Below are positions 7,583 to 16,512 of a stretch of 64,000 nucleotides of DNA, one piece after another (position 1 is the stretch's first letter; every line of letters begins with the position of its first letter). Made by a program: the position numbers and the translations under genes. The notes below the pieces were generated by a model. That model was not told the origin of the DNA and ran no database searches. It saw only the letters and a program-made list of their open reading frames with translations. The DNA comes from Actinomycetes bacterium. Its GTDB lineage: Bacteria > Actinomycetota > Acidimicrobiia > Acidimicrobiales > RAAP-2. The stretch is taken from NCBI GenBank assembly GCA_021806045.1, contig JAJZDI010000002.1, forward strand, positions 124,001-188,000, written 5' to 3'.

Positions 7583-8434
7583 GTGGCACGGCCGGACCTC
7601 CGCACGTCGGTTCGCTACCTGCGAGGGGTGCTCCGATCCTCGTCGGAGACCTTCAGCACCGACGACGGCCTCACCCTCTCCTACGAGACGTGGGGCCCGG
7701 ACGGGGGACCGGGACCGGTGATCCTCTGCCACGGTTTCGCCGTCGACACCCGGGTCAACTGGGTCGCACCGGGCATCGCCGAACGCCTGACCCGCGCCGG
7801 CGCGAGGGTGGTCGGCCTGGACGCCCGCGGCCACGGGCGCTCGGACAAGCCACACGACGAGGCGTGCTACGGGGAGGAGCGCATGGCTGCCGACGTCGTG
7901 GCCCTGCTGGACCACCTGGGGGCGTCGAGGGTCGCACTCGTCGGCTACTCGATGGGGGCGGAGATCGCCGCGCTGGTGGCCAGCACCGACCGGCGAGTGG
8001 CCGCTCTGGTGCTCGGCGGGGTAGGGGCGGGCATGGTCGAGCGCGATGGGCCCGGCGCCGGGGCCGGCACCAACGCCGCCATCGCCGAAGCGCTGGTATC
8101 CGACGACCCGGCCGTCACGTCGAGGCCGGAGGTGGCCGGGTTCCGTATGCTGGCCGACTTCATCCGTGCCGACCGGGTGGCACTGGCCGCCGTGGCGAGG
8201 TCGGCCCGATCAGCGCCGATGGACCTCCATGCCATCAGCGCGCCCACCCTGGTCCTGGCGGGCACCGAGGATGCGATGGCCGAGCGACCGGAGGTCCTGG
8301 CCTCGGCCATCGACGGCGCCGTCCTCGTCCCCGTTCCCGGCGACCACCTGGGTGCGGTGGGCCAGCCGGCGTTCGCTGACACGCTCGTCTCCTTCGTCGC
8401 GGCACAGCTGGCCCGCCCGGGCCCGCCCGGCTGA
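7583..8434 (+). CDS. Alpha/beta hydrolase
   Basis: 283 residues. A full catalytic triad is visible: Ser123 in the nucleophile elbow GYSMG, Asp230 in LVLAGTEDAM and His255 in PGDHLGAV. The oxyanion segment is LCHGFAVD (residues 49-56). LDARGHGRSDKP (80-90) is the classic strand-6 turn. Substrate unknown; esterase, lactonase and haloperoxidase-like members share this outline. The GTG start is fixed by the leaderless promoter. The gene stands alone, with about 215 bases of non-coding sequence after it. Confidence 0.9.
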   Translation: MARPDLRTSVRYLRGVLRSSSETFSTDDGLTLSYETWGPDGGPGPVILCHGFAVDTRVNWVAPGIAERLTRAGARVVGLDARGHGRSDKPHDEACYGEERMAADVVALLDHLGASRVALVGYSMGAEIAALVASTDRRVAALVLGGVGAGMVERDGPGAGAGTNAAIAEALVSDDPAVTSRPEVAGFRMLADFIRADRVALAAVARSARSAPMDLHAISAPTLVLAGTEDAMAERPEVLASAIDGAVLVPVPGDHLGAVGQPAFADTLVSFVAAQLARPGPPG

Positions 8435-8650
8435 TCCACCTCGCACCGGCCCCGGGTCACCACCATCCCGAAGGAGCCGTCAGCGGCCGCCGACACCGTC
8501 GCGGGCGGGCGTGCTCATGGTCCAGCACGCCATCCTGATACCGGGGGACCGGCTGGCCTCCGGTCACCGACCGCCGTGCCCGTCTGCGAGCGGGCGGGGA
8601 GCCGTGGCTCTACACTTGTCGGCGCGGGGGCATCGACTGGGGGTGGAAGC

Positions 8651-9082
8651 ATGAACGTCGAGCGCATCCTGGCGACCAAGGGATCGCACGTGGTCACGGT
8701 CTCGCCGAAGGCGCCGATCGCAGAGGCGGTCGCCCTACTGGCGGCCAACCGGGTCGGAGCCCTGGTCGTCTCGGAGGACGGCACGTCCATCGAAGGGATC
8801 ATCTCCGAACGTGACATCGTGGGCGATCTGGCCGCTCGGCCCGGTGGCTCCCTCGATGCGCCGGTGGCATCCATCATGTCGAGCGAAGTGCGCACCTGCC
8901 ACATGTCCGATGAGATCGAGGCCCTCATGGAGGTCATGACCGAGCACCGGATCCGGCACGTACCCGTGGTGCGGGAGGGCCGGCTTGCCGGGATCGTGAG
9001 CATCGGCGACGTCGTCAAGTCGAGGATCGGTGAGCTCGAACATGCCCGCCACGAACTCCTGGAGTACATCGGAGCCCGCTGA
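8651..9082 (+). CDS. Tandem CBS domain protein
   Basis: 143 residues made of two CBS domains, about 10-65 (HVVTVSPKAPIAEAVALLA) and 75-132 (EVRTCHMSDEIEALMEVM), with the repeated G-IV-S-x-D-V closing motif (GIISERDIVGD, GIVSIGDVVKS). Such stand-alone pairs bind adenosine nucleotides and sense energy state; the partner is not in this neighbourhood. ATG follows GGGGGTGGAAG. TACACT at 8611-8616 is a candidate -10, 34 bases upstream. Confidence 0.92.
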   Translation: MNVERILATKGSHVVTVSPKAPIAEAVALLAANRVGALVVSEDGTSIEGIISERDIVGDLAARPGGSLDAPVASIMSSEVRTCHMSDEIEALMEVMTEHRIRHVPVVREGRLAGIVSIGDVVKSRIGELEHARHELLEYIGAR

Positions 9083-9112
9083 CCGGAGCGGAACCGGCGT
9101 CAGGTGCCGGCG

Positions 9113-9583
9113 TCAGGTCCCGTCCGACTGGCCGTGGGTGCAGCTCCGGGCCAGCGCTGCCCGGACGGCCGCCACCAGTGCGACAGGAGTCTGACCGGGG
9201 GCGCCGAAGGCCCAGGACGATTCCAGCGGGACCAGGTACTGCTGTTGGAAGGCGGTGAGTGCCGCTGGATCGTGCCCGACGCCGGCAAGGATCTCCACGG
9301 CCAGATAGGCCACCACCTCGTCCCACGCGCTCGGAGTGCCCGCGTCGGCTGGATCGGCCACGGCTTCGAGCCGCTCGATCCCGGCATGGGCGAGCTCGTT
9401 GACCCACGTCCATGGTTCCCGGAGCCATCGGCCACGTTCGATGACCGCGCCGTAGGTCCCGTCCAGGAACGCGGCGCACTCACCGGCTAACACGTCACAC
9501 CGGCGCCGGGCGGACCTACGGGCGTGCCTGCCTCGCCACCACGCGCTGAGCCCTGGATCGCCGCTTCGGAGCCCGTGCCTCAT
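9113..9583 (-). CDS. Hypothetical helical protein
   Basis: 156 residues, no family recognised. The start is Arg-rich and basic (WWRGRHARRSARRRC), the remainder predicted helical, with conserved-looking PWTWVNELAHAGIERL and AWDEVVAYLAVEIL. No metal or nucleotide motif is visible. The ATG is strongly supported by AGGAGG five bases upstream. Convergent with the CBS gene: 30 bases separate the stops and include a 12-base sequence repeated twice. A DNA- or membrane-associated role is possible because of the basic start, but this is only inference. Confidence 0.7.
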   Translation of the reverse strand: MRHGLRSGDPGLSAWWRGRHARRSARRRCDVLAGECAAFLDGTYGAVIERGRWLREPWTWVNELAHAGIERLEAVADPADAGTPSAWDEVVAYLAVEILAGVGHDPAALTAFQQQYLVPLESSWAFGAPGQTPVALVAAVRAALARSCTHGQSDGT

Positions 9584-9927
9584 GATGGCCTCCTCTCCGG
9601 CACGGTCGCCGTGCTGCCCACGGCCAACCGCGCCTGCCAATCCAACGCCCTCTGACCCAGCATGCGCCCCGGCGATGTGGCCCCATAGGGCACAAGGTCC
9701 GCAGCTCACCGCCAGTGGGCCCATGCTGCGGCCTGGACCACCCGCCGCCGCCCCACAGCGCCGAGAATGTACATTATGTCGAATCCAGAATGGGGATTCG
9801 CAGGTTGCGGCACTCCGGCTGGATCCCCCTCGCCGACACCGGTGTCCACCGGTGCACGGCGTGACATGCAGCGGAGCCTGCTGGCCAGCGATACCGTGGG
9901 TGCAGGTCGAGCGACGGGAACGGGCTC
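9584..9927. other. Intergenic region, locally AT-richer, with inverted repeat
   Basis: No convincing gene. It carries the leader of the hypothetical gene at its left end, an AT-rich spot (GTACATTATG at 9769-9778) next to a perfect 7-bp inverted repeat (9780-9800), and TACCGT at 9892-9897, which fits a -10 element for the PH-domain gene. Confidence 0.5.
9780..9800. repeat. Inverted repeat CGAATCC-N7-GGATTCG
   Basis: Perfect 7-bp arms around 7 bases, immediately after an AT-rich promoter-like stretch. It could be a regulator site or an RNA hairpin. Confidence 0.45.
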
Positions 9928-10305
9928 ATGGCGGCGTTTGCTCTTCAGGACGGCGAGGTGGTGCTGGCGGAGATCCGACCTTCCGTCCTGGCGTCGCTCT
10001 GGCGTGAGTTCTACACCGGTGGATTGTTCGAAATTGCGCGGAGACGCCGGCGCTGCATCCTCACGACACAACGGCTGGTTCTGATGCGTGGCGTGCTATC
10101 TCGTTCAGTTCGAACGATTCCACTGGATCGAATTCAGGACATCAGCGTCGACAACACGTTGTGGGTGGCCCATCTCAGCGTGTCCTCTGCCGGAGGGTCC
10201 TTGGGCATCGAGCAGCTGTACCCGCTCCGGACTTCCGACGCCAGAAAATTCGCGGAATCAGTTAGCCTGCAAATCGCAGCACGTCGTGGCACTCCGTCGG
10301 CGTGA
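9928..10305 (+). CDS. Bacterial PH-domain protein (bPH2/DUF304-like)
   Basis: 125 residues forming a single bacterial pleckstrin-homology-like domain: RRRCILTTQRLVLMRGVLSR, then SVRTIPLDRIQDISVDNTLW, the classic T-x-x-R-L and I-P-L-x-x-I-Q-D blocks of the YdbS/DUF304 group. Unlike YdbS it has no transmembrane pair, only the domain. Bacterial PH domains of this type bind other proteins or membranes; function unknown. The gene is isolated, and it and its leader look less GC-rich than their surroundings, hinting at later arrival. ATG at 9928 follows ACGGGAACGGG. Confidence 0.8.
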   Translation: MAAFALQDGEVVLAEIRPSVLASLWREFYTGGLFEIARRRRRCILTTQRLVLMRGVLSRSVRTIPLDRIQDISVDNTLWVAHLSVSSAGGSLGIEQLYPLRTSDARKFAESVSLQIAARRGTPSA

Positions 10306-10391
10306 CGGTGGAGCACGACCCTTGCGTATCGACACTGGCCAACGGGTCAGCCACCGCCACGCGGCTGCCGTATCCAAGGAGGGGGTCCGCC

Positions 10392-11156
10392 ATGGTCGAG
10401 ATCGTTCCTGCACCACCGGGCATGGCCTTCGACTCGCCCGAGGACGAGCGCCTGTACCGTAAGCAGCGTCTGGCCGCCGCCTTCCGCCTGTTCTCCCGGT
10501 TCGGTTTCGACGAGGGCGTGGCCGGGCACATCACCGCCCGAGACCCGGAGCGGCCCGACCACTTCTGGGTCAACCCGTTCGGCACCCACTTCGGGCACAT
10601 CCGGGTCTCCGACCTGATCCTGGTGGACCATCAGGGCGACGTGGTGGAGGGCGACGGCCCGGTCAACATCGCCGCCTTCGTCATCCACAGCCAGGTCCAC
10701 GCGGCCCGTCCCGACGTGGTGGCCGCCGCCCACGCCCACTCGCTCTACGGCAAGGCCTTCTCGTCCCTGCGGCGCACCCTGGACCCGATCACGCAGGACG
10801 TGTGCGCCTTCTATGAGGACCACGGGCTCTTCGACGACTACACGGGCGTCGTCGTCGACCTGGACGAGGGCAAGCGGATCGCTGCCGCCCTGGGCGACCA
10901 CAAGGCGGCCATCCTGGCCAACCACGGCCTGCTCACCGTGGGGCACTCGGTCGACGAGGCGGCCTGGTGGTTCATCACCATGGAGCGCTCCTGCCAGGCC
11001 CAGCTGGTGGCCGAGGCGGCCGGCACCCCCGTCCTCATCGACGCTGACATGGCGCGGCGCACCCGGGGCCAGGTGGGCAGCCACCTGGCCGGGTGGTTCA
11101 GCTTCCAGCCCCTCTTCGACCGCATCGTGCGGGAGCAGCCCGACCTGCTGGAGTGA
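10392..11156 (+). CDS. Class II aldolase/adducin family protein
   Basis: 254 residues. Zinc-binding histidines are visible: His114 and His116 in AAAHAHSLYG and His178 in AILANHGLL. The glycine-rich start GHITARDPERPDHFWVNP (residues 45-62) is typical of the adducin-like branch often annotated as class II aldolase. The usual acid before the zinc site is not evident (VNIAAFVIHSQVH), so aldolase activity is not certain. ATG at 10392 has AAGGAGGGGG about 7 bases upstream, which rules out an upstream GTG at 10302. Substrate unknown. Confidence 0.86.
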   Translation: MVEIVPAPPGMAFDSPEDERLYRKQRLAAAFRLFSRFGFDEGVAGHITARDPERPDHFWVNPFGTHFGHIRVSDLILVDHQGDVVEGDGPVNIAAFVIHSQVHAARPDVVAAAHAHSLYGKAFSSLRRTLDPITQDVCAFYEDHGLFDDYTGVVVDLDEGKRIAAALGDHKAAILANHGLLTVGHSVDEAAWWFITMERSCQAQLVAEAAGTPVLIDADMARRTRGQVGSHLAGWFSFQPLFDRIVREQPDLLE

Positions 11157-11197
11157 CGGCGGCCCCCGGGTGATCTGACAGGGCTCGGGGTCCTCCG

Positions 11198-11203
11198 TAC
11201 CAT
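11198..11203 (+). promoter_or_regulatory. -10 element TACCAT of a leaderless transcript
   Basis: TACCAT, then exactly six bases, then the GTG of the Sco1-like lipoprotein gene: the same spacing as at 7571 and 36280. Confidence 0.55.
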
Positions 11204-11209
11204 GTCCCC

Positions 11210-11986
11210 GTGCACCACCCAACCCGGACACACCGGCGCGCCCACATACGGCTCGGCCCGCTGGCCGCCGCCCTCACGCTCGCTCTCGGGCTGGCCGCCT
11301 GCTCGTCGGCCGGCCCGCCCGGAGCGCCGTCCCCGTCCCTCGGTATCGTCCAGAACCGCCCGGTGCCGGCCTTCTCCTTCGTCGACGCCCACGGCCAGCC
11401 GACCACGCTCGCCGCGTTCCGGGGGAAGGTCCTCGTGCTGGTGCCCTTCCTCACGCTGTGCCAGGAGGTGTGCCCGCTGACCACGGCCAACCTGCTGGTG
11501 GTCGAGCGCACCCTCGAGGCGGACCATCTGGCCCGAAAGGTCGCCATCGTCGAGTACTCGGTGGACCCTGCCCGCGATACGCCGGCCCGCCTGGCCGCCT
11601 ATGCCACCCGCACGGGGGCCACGTGGCCGCTCCTGACGGGGAGCGCCGCCCAGATCGGCGCGGTGGACCACTTCTTCTACGTGTACGTCCAGCGGGTGGC
11701 CGAGGGCACCCCGCCGGGCATCGACTGGATGACGGGCAAGCCGCTCACCTACGACGTGAACCACTCCGACGGGTTCTTCCTGATCGACCGGAACGGGCAC
11801 GAACGCTTCGCCACCGAGGCGACGCCCTCCGTCCCCGGCCACACCATCCCGGCCTCGCTCAAGGCCATGCTCGACAGCCAGGGGCTCCAGAACCTCTACG
11901 CACCCAACGGCCAGACGTGGACCGTGCCCCAGTTGCTCGACGCCCTGGGTTGGCTGCTCGGGCAGCCGGTGGCCCCGCTCGGCTGA
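11210..11986 (+). CDS. Sco1/SenC-like copper/redox lipoprotein
   Basis: 258 residues. Lipoprotein signal with lipobox LGLAAC (Cys31). A thioredoxin-like Sco fold follows: CQEVCP (Cys84 and Cys88, the CxxxC copper site), VDPARDTP, and His185 in YDVNHSDGFFLID, the third copper ligand. Sco proteins deliver copper to, or reduce, the CuA site of cytochrome c oxidase outside the membrane. An insert of ~15 residues (EGTPPGIDWMTGKPL) precedes the His. It ends 10 bases from the convergent Ddn-like gene. No oxidase gene is nearby. Confidence 0.88.
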   Translation: MHHPTRTHRRAHIRLGPLAAALTLALGLAACSSAGPPGAPSPSLGIVQNRPVPAFSFVDAHGQPTTLAAFRGKVLVLVPFLTLCQEVCPLTTANLLVVERTLEADHLARKVAIVEYSVDPARDTPARLAAYATRTGATWPLLTGSAAQIGAVDHFFYVYVQRVAEGTPPGIDWMTGKPLTYDVNHSDGFFLIDRNGHERFATEATPSVPGHTIPASLKAMLDSQGLQNLYAPNGQTWTVPQLLDALGWLLGQPVAPLG

Positions 11987-11995
11987 GCTGACCCG

Positions 11996-12478
11996 TCACT
12001 CCCCCGGGCGGTCCAGGCGGATGATCACGACCGGCAGCTCCCGGTCGGTGTGGCGCTGGTAGACGTCGTAGCGGCCCCGCACCCCCCGGTGGACGACGGG
12101 GGCGAAGCCACGGCTGGAGCGGTTCACCGCCGGCCACAGGGCGGCCCGCTCCTCGGGCGTGGCCACCCGGGCCGTGCCCCCCACCACCCTCCGGCCGAGG
12201 CGGACGGTCACACGGGGATCGGCCGCGATGTTGTGGTACCAGGCCGGGTGGCGGTCACTCCCCCCGTTGGAGGCGACCACCACCACGTCCCCCCGGTCGA
12301 GGCAGTAGGTGAGGCCGACGGTGCGGGGCTCGCCCGTCCGCCGGCCGGTGGTGGTGAGGAGGAGGGCGGGCACCCGCATCGAGTGCTTCCCGATCCGCCC
12401 GTCGGTGCGCTCGTAGACGAGGCGGTGGAGGCGCAGGTACGGATCGACGAAGCGGGTGGAGAAGGTCCCCCCGCGCAC
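11996..12478 (-). CDS. Ddn-like F420-binding nitroreductase family protein (DUF385)
   Basis: 160 residues. The split beta-barrel of the Ddn/DUF385 family is recognised from LLLTTTGRRTGEPRTVGLTY (residues ~38-57), VVVVASNGGSDRHPAWYHN (~65-83) and the following DPRVTVRLGRR. These proteins bind deazaflavin F420 and reduce varied substrates or menaquinone. The GTG start lies one base after the gcvPB stop, so it is the last gene of the glycine-cleavage transcript. Whether it acts with glycine cleavage is unknown; the link may only be shared transcription. Confidence 0.88.
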   Translation of the reverse strand: MRGGTFSTRFVDPYLRLHRLVYERTDGRIGKHSMRVPALLLTTTGRRTGEPRTVGLTYCLDRGDVVVVASNGGSDRHPAWYHNIAADPRVTVRLGRRVVGGTARVATPEERAALWPAVNRSSRGFAPVVHRGVRGRYDVYQRHTDRELPVVIIRLDRPGE

Positions 12479-12479
12479 G

Positions 12480-14000
12480 TCAGCCCTCGGGGGTGGGGCG
12501 GGCGTCGAACGTCGCCACCAGCCGGCGGGCGGCGCGTGCCTCGTCGACCCGCCCGACCGGGGTCGCCGTGGGGGCGGCGGTGACGCTGGCCGGGTGGGAC
12601 GCCGCCTCCGCCACCACCGCTTCGATGGCGGCCGCCAGTGCCTCGAGGGTCTCGGGGCTCTCGGTCTCGGTGGGCTCCACCATCAACGCCTCCTCGACGA
12701 CGAGGGGGAAGGCGACGGTCGGCGCATGGAAGCCGTGGTCGAGGAGGCGCTTGCCCACGTCGAGGGCCCGGACGCCGTGGTCACGGCGGAGGCGCTGGGC
12801 CGAGAACACGACCTCGTGCATGCACGTGCGGTCATAGGCGACGTCGAGGGTGCCGGCAAGGCGCCGCCGGAGCCAGTTGGCGTTCAACACGGCCGCCTCG
12901 GCCACCCGCCGGAGCCCGTCTGCGCCGTTGACGCGGATGTAGGCGAGCGCACGGGCCAGGACCAGCGCGTTGCCGTGCCAGGAGTGGACCCGCCCGATGG
13001 ACCGGGCCGGCGTGTGCCAGCCGTAACCGAGGGGGCCGTCGACGGTCCGCACCGGACGCGGACCGGGCAGGAAGGGCACCAGGCGCTCGGCCACCGCCAC
13101 CGGTCCCGCCCCCGGTCCCCCGCCGCCGTGTGGGGTGGCGAACGTCTTGTGGAGGTTCATGTGCACGATGTCGAAGCCCATGTCGCCCGGGCGGACCACC
13201 CCGAGGATGGCGTTGAGGTTGGCCCCGTCGTAGTAGAGGAGCCCGCCCACGTCGTGCACGGCCGTGGCGATCCGGGCGATGTCCTCCTCGAACAGCCCCA
13301 GGGTGTTCGGGTTGGTCAGCATGATCCCGGCGACGTCCTCGTCGAGGACACGGTGCAGTGCGTCCATGTCGACGCATCCGCGCTCGTCGCTTGATACCGT
13401 CACCACCTCGTAGCCCCCCAGGGTGACCGAGGCGGGATTGGTGCCGTGCGCAGAGTCGGGGATGATGACCTTGCTCCGGGGACGTCCGGCCGCTGCGTGC
13501 CAGGCCCGCATGAGCAGCAGCCCCGTCAGCTCGCCGGCCGCTCCGGCCGCGGGCTGGAGGGTGGCGGCCGCCATCCCCGTGATGGCGCACAGGGCCTCCT
13601 CCAGTTCGACCAGGAGGGCCAGCCAGCCCTGGACGGTCGAGGCCGGTGCGGCCGGGTGGACGCCGGCCAGCCCGGGCAGGGCGGCCACCGCGTCGCACAC
13701 CTTGGGGTTGTACTTCATCGTGCAGGAACCGAGGGGGTACGCGCCGAGGTCCACCGAGAACTGCCGGGCGGACAGCCGGGTCACGTGGGCGACGAGGTCG
13801 CGTTCGGACACCTCGGGCAGGTCGACAGGATGGGCCCGGCGGTGGACGGGGGGCACCAGGTCGTCGACCGACCGGTCCGGGAAGCCGCCGGTGCGGAACG
13901 ACCACGCCCGCCGGCCCGGTCGGGACAGCTCGAAGAGGGTCGGCTCCTCCTCCCGACCGACCAGGGGAGCCGAGGTCGCCCGTCCGCCGGGGGCGCTCAC
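12480..14000 (-). CDS. gcvPB: Glycine dehydrogenase (decarboxylating) subunit 2
   Basis: 506 residues. PLP-lysine Lys285 in MNLHKTFATPHGGGGPG, preceded by LLYYDGANLNAILG, and the early motif YPLGSCTMKYNP, all typical of the beta subunit of the split P-protein. With subunit 1 it decarboxylates glycine and passes the aminomethyl group to GcvH. The C-terminal ~60 residues are an Ala-rich helix. The GTG start overlaps the gcvPA stop by four bases (GTGA). Full length compared with the family. Confidence 0.95.
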   Translation of the reverse strand: MSAPGGRATSAPLVGREEEPTLFELSRPGRRAWSFRTGGFPDRSVDDLVPPVHRRAHPVDLPEVSERDLVAHVTRLSARQFSVDLGAYPLGSCTMKYNPKVCDAVAALPGLAGVHPAAPASTVQGWLALLVELEEALCAITGMAAATLQPAAGAAGELTGLLLMRAWHAAAGRPRSKVIIPDSAHGTNPASVTLGGYEVVTVSSDERGCVDMDALHRVLDEDVAGIMLTNPNTLGLFEEDIARIATAVHDVGGLLYYDGANLNAILGVVRPGDMGFDIVHMNLHKTFATPHGGGGPGAGPVAVAERLVPFLPGPRPVRTVDGPLGYGWHTPARSIGRVHSWHGNALVLARALAYIRVNGADGLRRVAEAAVLNANWLRRRLAGTLDVAYDRTCMHEVVFSAQRLRRDHGVRALDVGKRLLDHGFHAPTVAFPLVVEEALMVEPTETESPETLEALAAAIEAVVAEAASHPASVTAAPTATPVGRVDEARAARRLVATFDARPTPEG

Positions 14001-15352
14001 CGGAGGGCTCCGGCCACGGCGGCGACGAACCGGTCGACCTCGTCCCTGGTGCGGCGTTCCGTCACGGCGATGAGCAGGGCGCGCTCACCGTCGGGGTAGG
14101 CCTCTCCCAGCGCCACCCCGCCCAGGAACCCGTCGTCGGCCAGCCGTTCCAGCAGCACGTCGGCGGTGACGGGCGTGCGGATGGCGAACTCGCGCACCAC
14201 CGGCGCCTCCGCGTAGGGCTCGACCCCGTCCAGGGCGAGGAGGGCGTCGCGTGTGTAGTGGGTGGCCACCGCGCACCGCTGTCCCAGCTCGACCAGTCCC
14301 GACGTCCCCAACCACCCGAGCTGGATGGCCGCGGTCACCGCCATGAGCGTCTGGTTGGTGCAGACGTTGGAGGTCGCCTTCTCCCGGCGGATGTCCTGTT
14401 CGCGGGTGCGCAGCGTGGTCACGTAGGCGCGCCGACCCTCGGTGTCGACCGTCTCCCCCACCAACCGCCCGGGGAGACGCCGGAGATGGTCGGTGGCCGT
14501 CGCGAACAACCCGAGGTAGGGGCCACCGAAACCGAGTGGGGTCCCGAACGCCTGCCCCTCCCCCACCACCACGTCTGCGCCCCAGTCGCCCCCTGAACGC
14601 AGGAGGCCGGCCGCCACCGGGTCGGCGGCGACGACGAGGACGGCGCCCGTGCGGTCGCACCAGGCCCGGGCCGGCTCCAGGTCCTCGAGGCAGCCGAGAT
14701 GGTTGGGGTAGGCGACGACGACGACCCCGGGTTCCCCACCAGGTGCGGGGGCCTCGGAGGGTGCGGGCCAGGCGGTCACGCCGTCCACCAACGGCACGGA
14801 GCGGAGGTCGTGCCCGGTACCGGCGGCGGCGGTGCCGGCGGCGGCCCGCCAGTGCGGGTGGACGCCCTGCGAGACCCACACGAGCGGCCGGCCCGACGCG
14901 GCCACGCCCAGGTTGATGGCTTCGATCAGCGCGCTGGCACCGTCGTAGAGCGATGCGTTGGCGACCGGGAGGCCGGCCAGCCGGGCGACCATCGTCTGGT
15001 ACTCGAAGATGGCCTGGAGGACGCCCTGGGCCACCTCCGGCTGGTAGGGGGTGTAGGAGGTGACGAATTCTGACCGGCCAGCGAGGGACCGGGTGACGGC
15101 CGGCAGCTCATGGTCGTAGGCACCGGCACCGGCGAAGCACACCATGCGGTCCGACCGTGCCCGGTTGGCCTCGGCGAACGCCTCCATCTCGGCCAGGACG
15201 TCGGGCTCGCCACGACCGGGCGGGAGGTCGAGCCCCGACGCCAGCCGCAGCGCGTCGGGGACCGTCTCGAACAGGTCGTCGAGCGTTCCGAGGCCGAGGA
15301 AGTCCAGCATCGACGCAACGTCCTCGTCCGTGTGGGGAACGTACCCGCTCAC
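13997..15352 (-). CDS. gcvPA: Glycine dehydrogenase (decarboxylating) subunit 1
   Basis: 451 residues, the normal length. Motifs: SGYVPHTDEDVASML at the start, FAGAGAYDHELPAV, FVTSYTPYQPEVAQGVLQAI and ATSNVCTNQTLMAV. The start is the GTG of the SGYVPHT segment, which overlaps the gcvT stop by four bases; upstream sequence in this frame is the antisense side of gcvT. Together with gcvPB it forms the alpha2beta2 P-protein found in many thermophiles and Actinobacteria-related lineages instead of a single fused GcvP. Confidence 0.94.
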   Translation of the reverse strand: MSGYVPHTDEDVASMLDFLGLGTLDDLFETVPDALRLASGLDLPPGRGEPDVLAEMEAFAEANRARSDRMVCFAGAGAYDHELPAVTRSLAGRSEFVTSYTPYQPEVAQGVLQAIFEYQTMVARLAGLPVANASLYDGASALIEAINLGVAASGRPLVWVSQGVHPHWRAAAGTAAAGTGHDLRSVPLVDGVTAWPAPSEAPAPGGEPGVVVVAYPNHLGCLEDLEPARAWCDRTGAVLVVAADPVAAGLLRSGGDWGADVVVGEGQAFGTPLGFGGPYLGLFATATDHLRRLPGRLVGETVDTEGRRAYVTTLRTREQDIRREKATSNVCTNQTLMAVTAAIQLGWLGTSGLVELGQRCAVATHYTRDALLALDGVEPYAEAPVVREFAIRTPVTADVLLERLADDGFLGGVALGEAYPDGERALLIAVTERRTRDEVDRFVAAVAGALR

Positions 15353-16437
15353 GGGCGGCCACCGCCGCGGACGAACGGCAGGGCGGTCACCTGCCCGGGA
15401 AGGCGGCGTCCCCGAAGCTCGAGCTCCACCGGCGTGCCCGGGGTGAGCGGCGAGCTGTCCTCGGCCACCAGGGCCAGGGCGATGCCGTGGCCGAGGACAG
15501 GCGAGAAGTTGCCGCTGGTGACCTCGCCGATGCCGACCCCCCCTCGGAGCACGGCCGACCCGCTGCGGGGCGGCTGGCGGCCGTCCGTGGTGATGCCCAC
15601 CAGTCGGCGTGCGACGCCACGCTCTCGCTCGCGCTCCAGGGCGGCCCGGCCGCGGAACCGGGGGACGGACCAGCCGACGGACCAGCCGAGTCCCGCCTGG
15701 AGGGGGGTGATCCCCGGCCCCAGCTCGTGACCGTGGAGAGGCAGCCCGGCCTCGAGGCGTAGGGTGTCGCGTGCACCCAGCCCGGCGGGGGTCATACCGG
15801 CACCGATGAGCGAACGCCAGAAGGTGACGGCCACCGCCAGGGGCACGGCGCACTCCACGCCGTCCTCACCCGTGTAACCGGTACCGGCCACGGTGGCGGC
15901 ATGGCCCTGGAACATGAAGGACGCCACGCCGAAGCGCGGCACGGCGGCGGCGTCGGGGGCGATCTCGGCCAGGAGCTTGCGGGCCGAGGGGCCCTGGACG
16001 GCGATCACCGCCCGTTCGTCGGTGACGTCCCGCCCGCCGAGCGCCTCCACCACGGCGGCCGTGTTGGAGGCGTTGGGCATGACGTCGAACGTCGTCCCGT
16101 CCACCCACCACACGATGATGTCGTCGACCACGGAGCCGTCGGCGTCGTCGAGCAGCTGGGTGTACTGGGCGCGGCCGGGCCCGATCCGGTCGAGGTCGTT
16201 GGAGAGCGCCAGCTGGATGCGGTCGTGGGCGTCCGGTCCCTCCACCCGGACGGTGCCCAGGTGGCTGACGTCGAAGACGGCCGCGCCGGTGCGGCAGGCC
16301 CGGTGCTCGAAGAGGGTGCCGGCCGGGTAGGCGAGGGGCATCTCCCAACCGCCGAACAGGGCGAAGCGTGCCCCCAGGGCCCGGTGCTCCGCGTGCAGCG
16401 GACTGTGGCGTGGACCGGTGCCGTGTGCGTCAGTCAT
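15349..16437 (-). CDS. gcvT: Aminomethyltransferase (glycine cleavage T-protein)
   Basis: 362 residues. Visible are the folate-binding fold blocks FGGWEMPLAYPAGTLFEHRACRTGA (split across residues ~24-48), DVSHLGTVRV, VQGPSARKLL, GYTGEDGVE and LGARDTLRLEAGLPLHG. It moves the aminomethyl carbon from GcvH to tetrahydrofolate, releasing ammonia. First gene of the gcv operon. ATG at 16437 has no strong ribosome site, and no glycine riboswitch could be recognised in the 75-base gap upstream, which instead holds a hairpin. Confidence 0.94.
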   Translation of the reverse strand: MTDAHGTGPRHSPLHAEHRALGARFALFGGWEMPLAYPAGTLFEHRACRTGAAVFDVSHLGTVRVEGPDAHDRIQLALSNDLDRIGPGRAQYTQLLDDADGSVVDDIIVWWVDGTTFDVMPNASNTAAVVEALGGRDVTDERAVIAVQGPSARKLLAEIAPDAAAVPRFGVASFMFQGHAATVAGTGYTGEDGVECAVPLAVAVTFWRSLIGAGMTPAGLGARDTLRLEAGLPLHGHELGPGITPLQAGLGWSVGWSVPRFRGRAALERERERGVARRLVGITTDGRQPPRSGSAVLRGGVGIGEVTSGNFSPVLGHGIALALVAEDSSPLTPGTPVELELRGRRLPGQVTALPFVRGGGRP

Positions 16438-16495
16438 CGAGTCGGTACGGCGAGGGCAGGACGCGCACCGGCACACCCTAGGCGCGCCGCGCGGT

Positions 16496-16512
16496 GCCGG
16501 GCGAAGCCCGGC
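16496..16512 (-). terminator. Hairpin GCCGGGC-GAA-GCCCGGC
   Basis: A perfect 7-bp stem with a three-base GAA loop directly after the stop of the PDDEXK-like gene. It may separate the ftsR transcript from gcvT, or partly attenuate read-through. No U-tract. Confidence 0.5.

Noticed and set aside
9094-9118. 12-base direct repeat CCGGCGTCAGGT between convergent stops
   Set aside because: Two copies one base apart, too short and too GC-rich to support a function.
16438-16512. Glycine riboswitch upstream of gcvT
   Set aside because: The gap is only 75 bases and shows one simple hairpin, not the tandem aptamer layout.
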